From NCBI RefSeq assembly GCF_964186585.1, contig NZ_OZ075067.1, positions 682,001 to 746,000 of the forward strand: 64,000 nt of DNA. The letters run 5' to 3'. Source of the DNA: Microbacterium sp. MM2322. Its GTDB lineage: Bacteria > Actinomycetota > Actinomycetes > Actinomycetales > Microbacteriaceae. Made by a program: the position numbers and the translations under genes. Numbering within the stretch: position 1 is the stretch's first letter; each line of letters opens with the position of its first letter. This document shows positions 41,183-48,493 of this stretch, piece after piece. The notes beneath the pieces are model-generated. The model saw nothing but the letters and a program-made list of their open reading frames with translations. It had not been told where the DNA came from and did not search any database.

Positions 41183-41565
41183 TGACCCCGACGCGTGAGC
41201 CGGAGGCTGCCGTGAGCCGACCAGATAAGTCCGGCGGGGCTTTCGAGGGAGGCTGGCTCACCTGGACACTTCTCATCGGTCAGATCTTCCTTGCGGTCGC
41301 AGCGGTGGCGCTGACTCCCCTCCAGGGGCTCCGAAGCGCCGTGTGCGACGAGCAGTGTGACTTCGCGACTGCGGAAGCTGCACTGGAGGGAGTCTCCATC
41401 GCAGCCTTCTCGATCCTGGCGCTGACTCTCGTGCTTCTTTATGTGCGGCGGCACCGGTGGTCGACGAGCTGGCCGATTCCTGCAACGGGCATAATCCTCA
41501 CAGTGATCGCCATGATCGTGTCGAACCAGATCTTCATGGCGGCTCTGCCACCGCTGCCAGCGTGA
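41182..41565 (+). CDS. small membrane protein, unknown, downstream of a short ORF
   Basis: A 127-residue protein from the ATG at 41182, which overlaps the stop of the eight-codon ORF. An alternative GTG at 41212 has GGAGG five bases before it and would give 117 residues. The features are three hydrophobic segments (WLTWTLLIGQIFLAVAAVALTP, VSIAAFSILALTLVLLYV, and IPATGIILTVIAMIVSNQIFMAAL) and two Cys in SAVCDEQCDF. The family is not recognised. Confidence 0.6.
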   Translation: MTPTREPEAAVSRPDKSGGAFEGGWLTWTLLIGQIFLAVAAVALTPLQGLRSAVCDEQCDFATAEAALEGVSIAAFSILALTLVLLYVRRHRWSTSWPIPATGIILTVIAMIVSNQIFMAALPPLPA

Positions 41566-41619
41566 TCAGTAGGCCCTTCGCACCTCGGCCATCACGTATC
41601 CAGGTTCGCCCGACTGAGC

Positions 41620-41625
41620 TACCCT
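41620..41625 (+). promoter_or_regulatory. -10 hexamer of the phosphodiesterase gene
   Basis: TACCCT, then TCCGCG, then the GTG at 41632. Confidence 0.45.
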
Positions 41626-41631
41626 TCCGCG

Positions 41632-42126
41632 GTGACGACCCGACTGCTGCTGATCTCCGACACCCACATCCCCGGCCGCGCTCGCCGACTGCCTGACGCG
41701 GTGCTGCGCGAAGCGGATGCCGCAGATGTCATCGTCCACGCGGGGGACTGGGTCGCGGCATCCGTTCTCGACGAGCTCCGCGAGCACGGGGACGTGCTCG
41801 GCGTGTACGGCAACAACGACGGCGACGATCTGCGCGCCGTGCTGCCGGAGGTCGCCCGCCGAGAGGTCGAGGGGGTCCGCATTTCGGTCGTCCACGAGAC
41901 CGGGCAGAAACTCCGACGCGAGGAACGGATGGATGCCGCGTTCCCCGACACGGATCTCCTCGTCTTCGGTCACAGCCACATCCCGTGGGACACGACGACG
42001 CCGGGCGGGATGCGGCTGCTCAACCCCGGGTCCCCGACGGACCGTCGGCGTCAACCCGATCACACCCTGATGACACTCGAAGTGGCGGACGGCGGCATCC
42101 GTTCCGTCGAAATCCACACTCTCTGA
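41632..42126 (+). CDS. YfcE-type metallophosphoesterase
   Basis: A 164-residue protein of the MJ0936/YfcE phosphodiesterase family. The metal motifs are in order: ISDTHIPG (DxH), VIVHAGDWV (GD), YGNNDG (GNxD type), VVHETGQ (H) and VFGHSHIP (GHSH). Family members hydrolyse phosphodiesters in vitro, but the physiological substrate is generally unknown. The GTG start is supported by TACCCT six bases before it. It is a single gene. Confidence 0.92.
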   Translation: MTTRLLLISDTHIPGRARRLPDAVLREADAADVIVHAGDWVAASVLDELREHGDVLGVYGNNDGDDLRAVLPEVARREVEGVRISVVHETGQKLRREERMDAAFPDTDLLVFGHSHIPWDTTTPGGMRLLNPGSPTDRRRQPDHTLMTLEVADGGIRSVEIHTL

Positions 42127-42193
42127 CGGGTTGCACCGCGTCGCCGGAGGAGTACTATCGCTGTCGGATTGCTAGAAAAGCGAGGTAAATCTC

Positions 42194-43801
42194 ATGGCGA
42201 AAGACTCCCGACGCTGGCTCGGTCTCGTCTTCATCAGCGTTGCCGTATCGCTCATCATCGTCGACTCGACGATCGTGAACGTCGCGGTGCCCTCGATCGT
42301 CGAGGAGCTGAAGATCAGCTCCACCGAGGTCCAGTGGGTGCAGGAGGTCTACACGCTCGTCTTCGCCTCGCTGCTGCTGCTCTTCGGTGCTTTCGCCGAC
42401 CGCTTCGGCAGGCGACGGATCATGCTCCTCGGTGTCTCGATCTTCGCGGCATCGTCGGTGCTGGCGAGCTTCGCTCCGACCGGTGAGCTGCTGATCCTTG
42501 CGCGCTTCGTGCAGGGGATCGGCGGCGCGATGATCCTCCCGACGACCCTCTCGCTCATCAACTCGACCTTCCGCGGTCGTGAGCGCGGCATCGCGTTCGC
42601 GGTGTGGGGATCGACCATCGGCGGCATGGCGGCCGTCGGGCCGCTGCTCGGCGGCTGGCTCACGACGGCCTTCTCGTGGCGCTGGGCCTTCGGCATCAAC
42701 ATCCCGCTCGGCATCATCATCGTGATCGGCGTGTTGCTCACGGTCGCCGAGTCCCGGGAGTCCCGCCGACGGTCGATCGACGGCGTCGGTGCGCTGCTGT
42801 CGATCGTGCTCTTCGGGTCCCTCGTGTTCGGCCTCATCGAAGGCCGCACGTTCGGCTGGTGGACGGCGGAGGACGGGCTCACGATCGCCGGCTGGACCTG
42901 GCCCCTGTCGATCTCCCCGATCCCGTTCGCCTTCGCTGTCACCCTCGTCGCGCTGGTCCTCTTCATCTGGTGGGGGCTCCGCCGTGCGAGGCTGGGCAAA
43001 GACCCGCTCATCGAGTTCTCGCTCCTCGGCATCTCATCGTTCCGCAACGGCAACATCGCGGCCCTGGTGGTCTCGCTCGGCGAGTTCGGCCTCATCCTCG
43101 CGCTGCCGCTCTGGCTGCAGTTCGTCCTCGGATTCGATGCCCTGCAGGTCGGCTTCCTCCTCCTCGCTCTCGCCGGAGGGTCGTTCGTCGCGAGCGGGGC
43201 GGCGGGTGCGTTCAGCGGCAAGGTTCCGGCAGTGGTCGTCGTGCGCGTCGGCATCCTCGCCGAGATCATCGGCATCGCGTGGGCGGGTGTCATCATCGGA
43301 CCGGATGCCGCTTGGGGTTGGCTCATTCCTGCGCTCGCCATCTACGGCTTCGGTGTCGGACTCGCGACGGCGCAGCTCACGGGCGTCATCTTGCAGGACG
43401 TCCCGGTCGAGAAGTCGGGTCAGGGCTCCGGCATCCAATCCACGTCGCGCCAGGTCGGTTCGGCGCTCGGCGTCGCGATCCTCGGCACGGTACTGTTCAC
43501 GACCACGGGAGGCGTGCTCGCATCATCCCTCGACGATGCCGGCATCCCCGCGGCGTCGGCAGACAAGGTCGTGTCCGCGGTCGTCGATTCGGCGGGCGCC
43601 GCGATTGCGGGACTCGAGGCGGACCCCGCAAACGCGCACATAGCGGATGCCGCCCGCACCGCGTTCTCCGACGGCACCCGGGCCTCGGCGCTGACCGCAG
43701 CCGGATTCCTCGTCATCGGTCTGGGGGCGACCTTCGCCCTCGGCTCCGGTAAGCGCCGCGACGAGGATGCGCGGCCCGAGGAGCGAGTCGCCGAGTCGTA
43801 G
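42194..43801 (+). CDS. DHA2-type MFS transporter (14 helices)
   Basis: A 535-residue integral membrane protein of the EmrB/QacA (DHA2) group, with about 14 helices. It shows SLIIVDSTIVNVAVPSIVEELK (motif D1), FGAFADRFGRRRIMLLG (motif A), RFVQGIGGAMILPTTLSLI, and GPLLGGWLTTAFSWRWAFGINIPLG (motif C). Such proteins export drugs or other toxic compounds by proton antiport. There is no adjacent regulator in the same direction. The ATG follows GCGAGG. The gene ends in front of a repeat-rich stretch. Confidence 0.93.
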   Translation: MAKDSRRWLGLVFISVAVSLIIVDSTIVNVAVPSIVEELKISSTEVQWVQEVYTLVFASLLLLFGAFADRFGRRRIMLLGVSIFAASSVLASFAPTGELLILARFVQGIGGAMILPTTLSLINSTFRGRERGIAFAVWGSTIGGMAAVGPLLGGWLTTAFSWRWAFGINIPLGIIIVIGVLLTVAESRESRRRSIDGVGALLSIVLFGSLVFGLIEGRTFGWWTAEDGLTIAGWTWPLSISPIPFAFAVTLVALVLFIWWGLRRARLGKDPLIEFSLLGISSFRNGNIAALVVSLGEFGLILALPLWLQFVLGFDALQVGFLLLALAGGSFVASGAAGAFSGKVPAVVVVRVGILAEIIGIAWAGVIIGPDAAWGWLIPALAIYGFGVGLATAQLTGVILQDVPVEKSGQGSGIQSTSRQVGSALGVAILGTVLFTTTGGVLASSLDDAGIPAASADKVVSAVVDSAGAAIAGLEADPANAHIADAARTAFSDGTRASALTAAGFLVIGLGATFALGSGKRRDEDARPEERVAES

Positions 43802-43856
43802 CCCTCCTCGAGTCGTCGCGCTCCTCGAGCGACTCCGGCGGGCCGTCGTCCCCCGG

Positions 43857-43907
43857 TTCCCCTGTCGCAACACGCCGTGCGGCGCCGCCATTCGTGACGG
43901 GGGAGCG
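43857..43907 (+). repeat. palindromic repeat, copy A1
   Basis: 51 bp, opening TTCCCCTGTCGCAACACGCC and closing GTGACGGGGGAGCG. Its ends are inverted relative to each other (CCCCTGTC against GACGGGGG, one mismatch), so it can fold. It matches A2 at 47 of 51 positions with no gaps. Confidence 0.8.
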
Positions 43908-43930
43908 AGGTGCCCGGGCCGCCACCGCCA

Positions 43931-43981
43931 TTCCCCTGTCGCGACTCGCCGTGCGGCGCTGCCATTCGTGACAGGGGAGCG
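43931..43981 (+). repeat. palindromic repeat, copy A2
   Basis: 51 bp, 74 bp after A1, with perfect CCCCTGTC/GACAGGGG ends. Its last base directly abuts the stop codon of the nuclease-like gene (43982-43984). Confidence 0.82.
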
Positions 43982-44932
43982 TCAACGAGCTCGCAGCGCG
44001 GCCGCGACCTTGTTCGCTGCGCGCTCTGTCCGCCCGAACAGGTCGGCTTTCGTGATGCGCACGACTGCCCAGCCGGCGGAGCGGAGCGCGTCGTACCGAT
44101 CTATGTCGTAGGCCCATTGCTGGGCGTCGAGGAGGTGATGCTCGCCCTCGTACTCGACGGCGACGCGCGACTCGGGGTACACGAGATCCGCTGTCGCGAC
44201 CACGCGTCCGTCGATGATGACCGGATGGTTGAGCTCCGGCTCGGGCAGACCCGCGTCGAGCAGTGCCAGCCGAAGATGGCTCTCGGGGCGCGACGCGGAG
44301 CCCATCCTGAGAAGGGGGAGAGCGTCGCGAAGCGAGCGGATGCCGACACGTCGGCCCGTGTCGAGGACCTCCGCGAGCTCGTCGATGGTGGCAAGCGGAT
44401 GCCGCACACGCCACGTCCGGATGATCGCATCGCCTGCGGCGACGAGATCGCGCTCCGATCGGAGGACCGAGCCGAGAGCCGCCCACGTCGACGCAGGGTC
44501 CGTCGTCCGGAGGCCGGTGCGGGGTTCGACGGTGACGGTCGTGCTTCCCGCCGTGACCTCATGCCCGCGGACGCCTCTCGACCGGGGCAGGCGAAGGGGG
44601 CCTGTGACGCAGACGTGCAGACGCGGGTCTTCCAGCACGCTCAGGGGGAGGGGAATGTCCCAGAGAATCGCAGCGGTCACATGGCTGAAGGCCTCGTGGG
44701 GCAGCATCCTCTGGGCATACTGTCGCGCGCGGCGGATGTGAGCCGACTCAGCGGCTCCGCGCGGCTGCCCGTGTCGATCGTGGTCGTCGCCATCGCTGAC
44801 TCCTCTCCGTTCCCGAATACCGTGGAACGGTCGAATCAGGTCGCCTCGGCGAAGCCGGCTGACCGAGGCGACCGCAGCGCGGGCGGAGGCGACGGAGAAC
44901 CGGTCGCCGAGCGTGAGGGGGAGGGGCATCAT
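43982..44932 (-). CDS. DUF559/Vsr-like endonuclease-domain protein framed by repeats
   Basis: The ATG at 44932 (MMPLPLTLGDRF) is preferred; CATTCT lies six bases before it. The product has 316 residues. The N-terminal third looks like a winged-helix AbiEi-type region (ASVSRLRRGDLIRPFHGIR) followed by SHVTAAILWDIPLP and LHVCVTGP. The C-terminal part (about 230-316) is a PD-(D/E)XK-like DUF559 domain: HPVIIDGRVVATADLVYPESRVAVEYEGEHH, then YDIDRYDALRSAGWAVVRITKADL. Two copies of a palindromic repeat lie at each end in opposite orientation. Activity and target are unknown. Confidence 0.75.
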   Translation of the reverse strand: MMPLPLTLGDRFSVASARAAVASVSRLRRGDLIRPFHGIRERRGVSDGDDHDRHGQPRGAAESAHIRRARQYAQRMLPHEAFSHVTAAILWDIPLPLSVLEDPRLHVCVTGPLRLPRSRGVRGHEVTAGSTTVTVEPRTGLRTTDPASTWAALGSVLRSERDLVAAGDAIIRTWRVRHPLATIDELAEVLDTGRRVGIRSLRDALPLLRMGSASRPESHLRLALLDAGLPEPELNHPVIIDGRVVATADLVYPESRVAVEYEGEHHLLDAQQWAYDIDRYDALRSAGWAVVRITKADLFGRTERAANKVAAALRAR

Positions 44933-45023
44933 GCGTCGAGAATGCGTCCCGATCCCGGTGGTCGGGCCCGTTCGCCGGCGCACAGGGGGCAGACGCCGTC
45001 GAGGCGCGCCTGGGGAGGAGCCG

Positions 45024-45077
45024 CTCGCCTGTCGCGAAGTGCAGAGGGCCGCGGCGTGTTGCGACAGGGGAGGGATG
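45024..45077 (-). repeat. palindromic repeat, copy B1
   Basis: 54 bp; on the minus strand it contains TCCCCTGTCGCAACACGCCG, identical over 20 bases to the start of A1, so it is the same family in opposite orientation. Its ends CCTGTCGC/GCGACAGG are inverted. Confidence 0.82.
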
Positions 45078-45107
45078 GAGGGGGCTGCGGCGGGAGCGGT
45101 GGCCGCT

Positions 45108-45161
45108 CTCGCCTGTCGCGAAGTGCAGAGGGCCGCGGCGTGTTGCGACAGGGGAGGGATG
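45108..45161 (-). repeat. palindromic repeat, copy B2
   Basis: 54 bp, identical at every position to B1 and 84 bp from it. The B pair fills much of the 308-base gap between the nuclease-like gene and the aminopeptidase; the rest of that gap holds only the aminopeptidase promoter region (TACGAT at 45194-45199). Confidence 0.85.
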
Positions 45162-45239
45162 CCGCCACGGGGTTGCGCCGGACCTGGCCGAACTACGATC
45201 GGAGGGTCCCGCCCGGCATCCTTCTCTGGAGGTACACCC

Positions 45240-46535
45240 ATGTCCACGCCCGTGACCGGCTCGTCAGCACTCGACCACGCCGCCGACCTCGCCGACTTCG
45301 TCGCCGCCTCACCGTCGAGCTACCACGCCGCCGCCGAGGTCGCCCGCCGCCTCCGGGGTGCGGGGTTCCGCGAGCTCGACGAGCGTGAGGCGTGGCCCGC
45401 GCAGCCCGGCGGGCGGTTCTTCGTCGTGCGCGACGGAGCTGTCCTCGCGTGGGTCGTCCCGAACGGGGCGGATGCCGCGACCGGCGTCCATGTCTTCGGC
45501 GCACACAGCGACTCCCCCGCCCTGAAGCTCAAGCCGCGTCCCACGACGGGGAGCCTCGGCTGGTTGCAGGCCGGCGTCGAGGTGTACGGCGGACCCCTTC
45601 TGAACTCGTGGCTCGACCGGGAACTCCGCCTCGCCGGGAGGCTCGTCCTCGACGACGGTTCGAGCGTCCTCGCCGCGACGGGAGCCCTGTTGCGCCTGCC
45701 GCAGCTCGCGATCCACCTCGACCGCGAGGTCAACGACGGCCTCGCCCTCGACAAGCAGCGCCAGACCCAGCCGGTCTGGGGCCTGGGCGACGCGGATTCG
45801 GCCGATCTCCTCGGCGAGCTCGCGGCAGAAGCCGGTGTCGACGCGTCCCGCATCCGCGGCTACGACGTGGTGACGGCGGACGCCGCTCGGGGAGCCGTCT
45901 TCGGCAAGGGCGACGTCTTCTTCGCCTCGGGGCGCCTGGACGACCTCGCCTCCGTCCATGCCGGCGTCGTCGCCCTCGAGCGCGCGGCAGACGGCTTCGA
46001 CGCCGAGCGCATCGCGATGCTCGCCGTCTTCGATCACGAGGAGGTCGGCTCGGCGACCCGATCCGGTGCGGCCGGTCCGTTCCTCGCCGACGTCCTCGAA
46101 CGCATCCAGTTGTCGCTCGGCGCGGACCGCGAGCAGCACCTGCGCTCGCTCGCCGACTCGTGGTGCGTCTCGAGCGACGTGGGTCACGCCGTGCACCCGA
46201 ACTACGCCGAGAAGCACGACCCCGTCGTCCAACCGCGCCTCGGGTCCGGCCCCATCCTCAAGATCAACGCGAATCAGCGCTACGCGACGGATGGCGCGGG
46301 TGCTGCCGCCTGGCACGGCTGGTGTGAGGCGGCCGGCGTCGGTTCGCAGGAGTTCGTGTCGAACAACGCCGTCCCCTGTGGGTCGACGATCGGTCCGATC
46401 ACGGCAACGCGACTCGGGATCGCCACGGTCGACGTCGGCATCCCGATCCTGTCGATGCATTCTGCGCGCGAACTCGCCGGCGTGAGCGACCTGTACGACC
46501 TGTCCCGCGTCGCGGAGGCGTTCCTCACCGCCTGA
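45240..46535 (+). CDS. M18-family aminopeptidase
   Basis: A 431-residue zinc aminopeptidase (aspartyl-aminopeptidase family). The ATG follows GGAGGT. The metal and catalytic motifs are visible: FGAHSDSPALKLKP (His, Asp), DDLASVHAG, DHEEVGSATRSGA (Glu pair), SSDVGHAVHPNY (Asp) and the late GIPILSMHSARELAG (His). It removes N-terminal residues, often acidic ones, from peptides in the cytoplasm. It is a single gene with a terminator after it. Confidence 0.95.
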   Translation: MSTPVTGSSALDHAADLADFVAASPSSYHAAAEVARRLRGAGFRELDEREAWPAQPGGRFFVVRDGAVLAWVVPNGADAATGVHVFGAHSDSPALKLKPRPTTGSLGWLQAGVEVYGGPLLNSWLDRELRLAGRLVLDDGSSVLAATGALLRLPQLAIHLDREVNDGLALDKQRQTQPVWGLGDADSADLLGELAAEAGVDASRIRGYDVVTADAARGAVFGKGDVFFASGRLDDLASVHAGVVALERAADGFDAERIAMLAVFDHEEVGSATRSGAAGPFLADVLERIQLSLGADREQHLRSLADSWCVSSDVGHAVHPNYAEKHDPVVQPRLGSGPILKINANQRYATDGAGAAAWHGWCEAAGVGSQEFVSNNAVPCGSTIGPITATRLGIATVDVGIPILSMHSARELAGVSDLYDLSRVAEAFLTA

Positions 46536-46556
46536 GGCCTTCCTTAAACGACGGAT

Positions 46557-46594
46557 GCCGCGGGCCCGCCGACGAGGTGTCGGGGACCCGCGGC
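46557..46594. terminator. stem-loop between convergent genes
   Basis: GCCGCGGG...CCCGCGGC arms, extended by CCCGCCGA/TCGGGG with small mismatches, in the 78-base gap between the aminopeptidase and the secreted cell-wall protein. Confidence 0.7.
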
Positions 46595-46613
46595 AGCCAC
46601 GGTGAATCGAAGG

Positions 46614-47633
46614 TCAGTACCAGCCGCTGGACTTCGAGTGGCTCCAGGCGCCGCACGGGCTGCCGTAACGGCCGTCGATGTAGCCGAGGCCCCACGCGAT
46701 CTGGGTGGCGGGGTTGGTCTTCCAGTCCGATCCGGCGCTGCTCATCTTGCTGCCGGGGAGAGCCTGCGGGATGCCGTAGGCGCCGCTGGAAGAATTGTGC
46801 GCCTGGTAGTTCCAGCTGGACTCCTTGTCCCAGAGCGAGACGAGGCAGGAGAACTGGTCGTCGCCCCAGCCGTGGCTACCGAGCATGTTCCGCGCGGTCG
46901 ACTGCGCGGCTGCGGCGGACGTGCCGCTGCGGGCGACGCCGCTCGAGGGCACGCTGCTCGACGAGGAGCGGGAGGAGCTGGAGGACCGAGACGAGCTCTC
47001 CTGCGCCTCTGCGGCGGCAGCTTCCTCGGCGGCCTTCTTCTCGGCTGCGGCCTTTGCGGCGGCCTCGGCCTTGCGCTTCTCCTCGGCCAGGCGCTCCTTC
47101 TCCTTCGCGACGGCGGCGTCGAGGCTGCCGCGCAGGGCGCTCGTCTTCTCGCTCACGGCCGCGACCTCGGCTTCGACGGACGCCGTGGCATCGCGGGTGT
47201 CGAGGAGCAACGGGAGAGCCGAAACGGTCTCGAGCTCGTCGACGGCCTTCGAGAGGTCATCGGTCGGAACCGTGGTGTCGGTCGTTCCCACGTTGAGCTT
47301 CGACGCCGTGATGTCGGCGCTCACGTCCTTGGATGCGGCGACCGCCTTCTCGGCCGCGTCGAGCGTCGACTGGATCTTCGACTCGGGAGCGGAGGTGGCG
47401 ACGCCTTCGGTGAGCGACTCGGGGAGAGTCTGTGTGAAGGACGCCAGCGCGATCGCGGGAGTCGAGGGTTCCGACTGCGCGATCTGGGGCGCGGGGGCCA
47501 TGGCGGTCGCGCTCGCAGCGATGACGAACGCGGTGGTCAGCGTCGAGAGGACGACGACCGGGCGGCGCCGGAGTCGGCGCTCTTCGTTACGGATGGATCG
47601 GCGGGAGGGGGGCAGAGTCGAGTCAGTAGGCAT
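46614..47633 (-). CDS. secreted transglycosylase-like cell-wall protein
   Basis: A 339-residue protein. An Arg-rich N-terminus and a hydrophobic run (VVVLSTLTTAFVIAASATAMA) form a signal peptide. Residues about 120-200 are a charged helical coiled-coil stretch (KEKERLAEEKRKAEAAAKAAAEKK), then a Ser-rich linker. The C-terminal domain of about 80 residues is lysozyme/transglycosylase-like: WGDDQFSCLVSLWDKESSWNYQAHN with the catalytic Glu, SGAYGIPQALPGSKM, and IAWGLGYIDGRYGSPCGAW. This resembles small actinobacterial wall hydrolases. The start at ATG 47633 lacks a clear ribosome site. Confidence 0.85.
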   Translation of the reverse strand: MPTDSTLPPSRRSIRNEERRLRRRPVVVLSTLTTAFVIAASATAMAPAPQIAQSEPSTPAIALASFTQTLPESLTEGVATSAPESKIQSTLDAAEKAVAASKDVSADITASKLNVGTTDTTVPTDDLSKAVDELETVSALPLLLDTRDATASVEAEVAAVSEKTSALRGSLDAAVAKEKERLAEEKRKAEAAAKAAAEKKAAEEAAAAEAQESSSRSSSSSRSSSSSVPSSGVARSGTSAAAAQSTARNMLGSHGWGDDQFSCLVSLWDKESSWNYQAHNSSSGAYGIPQALPGSKMSSAGSDWKTNPATQIAWGLGYIDGRYGSPCGAWSHSKSSGWY

Positions 47634-47732
47634 GCAGAAGTAATGGTTCCGTGTAGCGGGACACGCCCCTTGCGAGGCGAGCGTGACCGTTCGGGCGGGC
47701 ACGAGTCGCCCACTCTGGCCGATGTACCTGGG

Positions 47733-47749
47733 CGTTACCCGAACGTTAC
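47733..47749 (-). promoter_or_regulatory. tandem GTAACG motif upstream of the cell-wall gene
   Basis: On the minus strand GTAACG occurs twice with an 11-base period, about 100-115 bases before the start codon. Such tandem half-sites one helical turn apart fit OmpR-type response regulators such as MtrA, which controls wall hydrolases in relatives. The match is suggestive only. Confidence 0.3.
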
Positions 47750-47835
47750 CTGGATGCCGTTCGCCCGACACCCTCGAGAAAAAGTCCTGATCACGATCCC
47801 TGGGAACTTCCTATCGACCGCCCGGGGTCGTTGTG

Positions 47836-47849
47836 AACGATATATCGTT
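47836..47849. promoter_or_regulatory. palindrome upstream of padR
   Basis: AACGATATATCGTT, a perfect 14-bp palindrome, 30 bases before the padR start codon. It is AT-rich in a GC-rich background and is a likely autoregulatory operator. Confidence 0.6.
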
Positions 47850-47879
47850 GTGTATCGGTCACCATCTGAAGGAGACACC

Positions 47880-48488
47880 ATGAACAACTCATTCGGTTCG
47901 CAGGGCTTCGGCTCGAGCGGCTTCGGCGCCAGCGGGCGCGGGTTCGGATCAGGGGCGCAGGGCCTCGATCTCGGCAACCTCGGCGCCGGCCTTATGGAGG
48001 CGTTCGAACAGTTCCGTACGTCGTTCGACCAGCGGCCGGGTCCGTCCCGGATGAGCCGCGGCGACGTCCGCACAGCGGTTCTCGCGCTCCTTGCGGAGAA
48101 GCCCATGCACGGCTACCAGATCATTCAGGAGATCGATTCGCGCAGCGGCGGGTCGTGGAAGCCGAGCGCGGGTTCGGTGTATCCCACCCTGCAGCTTCTG
48201 GCCGACGAGGGCCTCATCGTCGCGGAGGAAGCGGGCGGGCGTAAGACCTACTCGCTCACCGACGCCGGCGGCATGGTGGCCGAAGAAGCGGCCGGCTCCG
48301 CTCCGTGGGAGACCGCCGCGCCGACCAAGGAGCACCACCGTGCGACCGCACTGCCCAAGGCAGGCGTCGAGCTGGCCCAGGCCGCCGCACAGGTGGCGCG
48401 GACCGGCACGCCTGCCCAGGTGGCGGAAGCCGTGGAGATCCTCGACGAGGCTCGCCGCCGCCTCTACGCGCTCCTCGCGCAGGGCTGA
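47880..48488 (+). CDS. PadR-family transcriptional regulator
   Basis: A 202-residue regulator. The first 40 residues are unusual: a Gly/Ser/Phe-rich repeat (GSQGFGSSGFGASGRGFGSG). The PadR winged helix is at about 60-125: DVRTAVLALLAEKPMHGYQIIQEIDSRSGGSWKPSAGSVYPTLQLL split by the wing GGRKTYSLTDAG. A helical C-terminal part gives the dimer arm. The ATG follows GGAGA. A perfect palindrome upstream suggests self-control. The kinase gene follows within six bases, so they are probably one operon. Confidence 0.9.
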   Translation: MNNSFGSQGFGSSGFGASGRGFGSGAQGLDLGNLGAGLMEAFEQFRTSFDQRPGPSRMSRGDVRTAVLALLAEKPMHGYQIIQEIDSRSGGSWKPSAGSVYPTLQLLADEGLIVAEEAGGRKTYSLTDAGGMVAEEAAGSAPWETAAPTKEHHRATALPKAGVELAQAAAQVARTGTPAQVAEAVEILDEARRRLYALLAQG

Positions 48489-48493
48489 TCCGC

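Noticed and set aside
45024..45161. Repeated peptide LACREVQRAAACCDRG in a plus-strand frame
   Set aside because: It is only the translation of the two identical palindromic DNA repeats before the aminopeptidase, upstream of that gene's GGAGGT and ATG.
43857..45161. CRISPR array
   Set aside because: The repeats are palindromic pairs, only two per side, with spacings of 74 and 84 bp, in opposite orientations, and no cas genes are present.
47634..47830. Possible c-di-AMP (ydaO-type) riboswitch before the cell-wall gene
   Set aside because: Such switches precede wall hydrolases in other actinobacteria, but I could not find the conserved ydaO core sequences or a convincing fold here.
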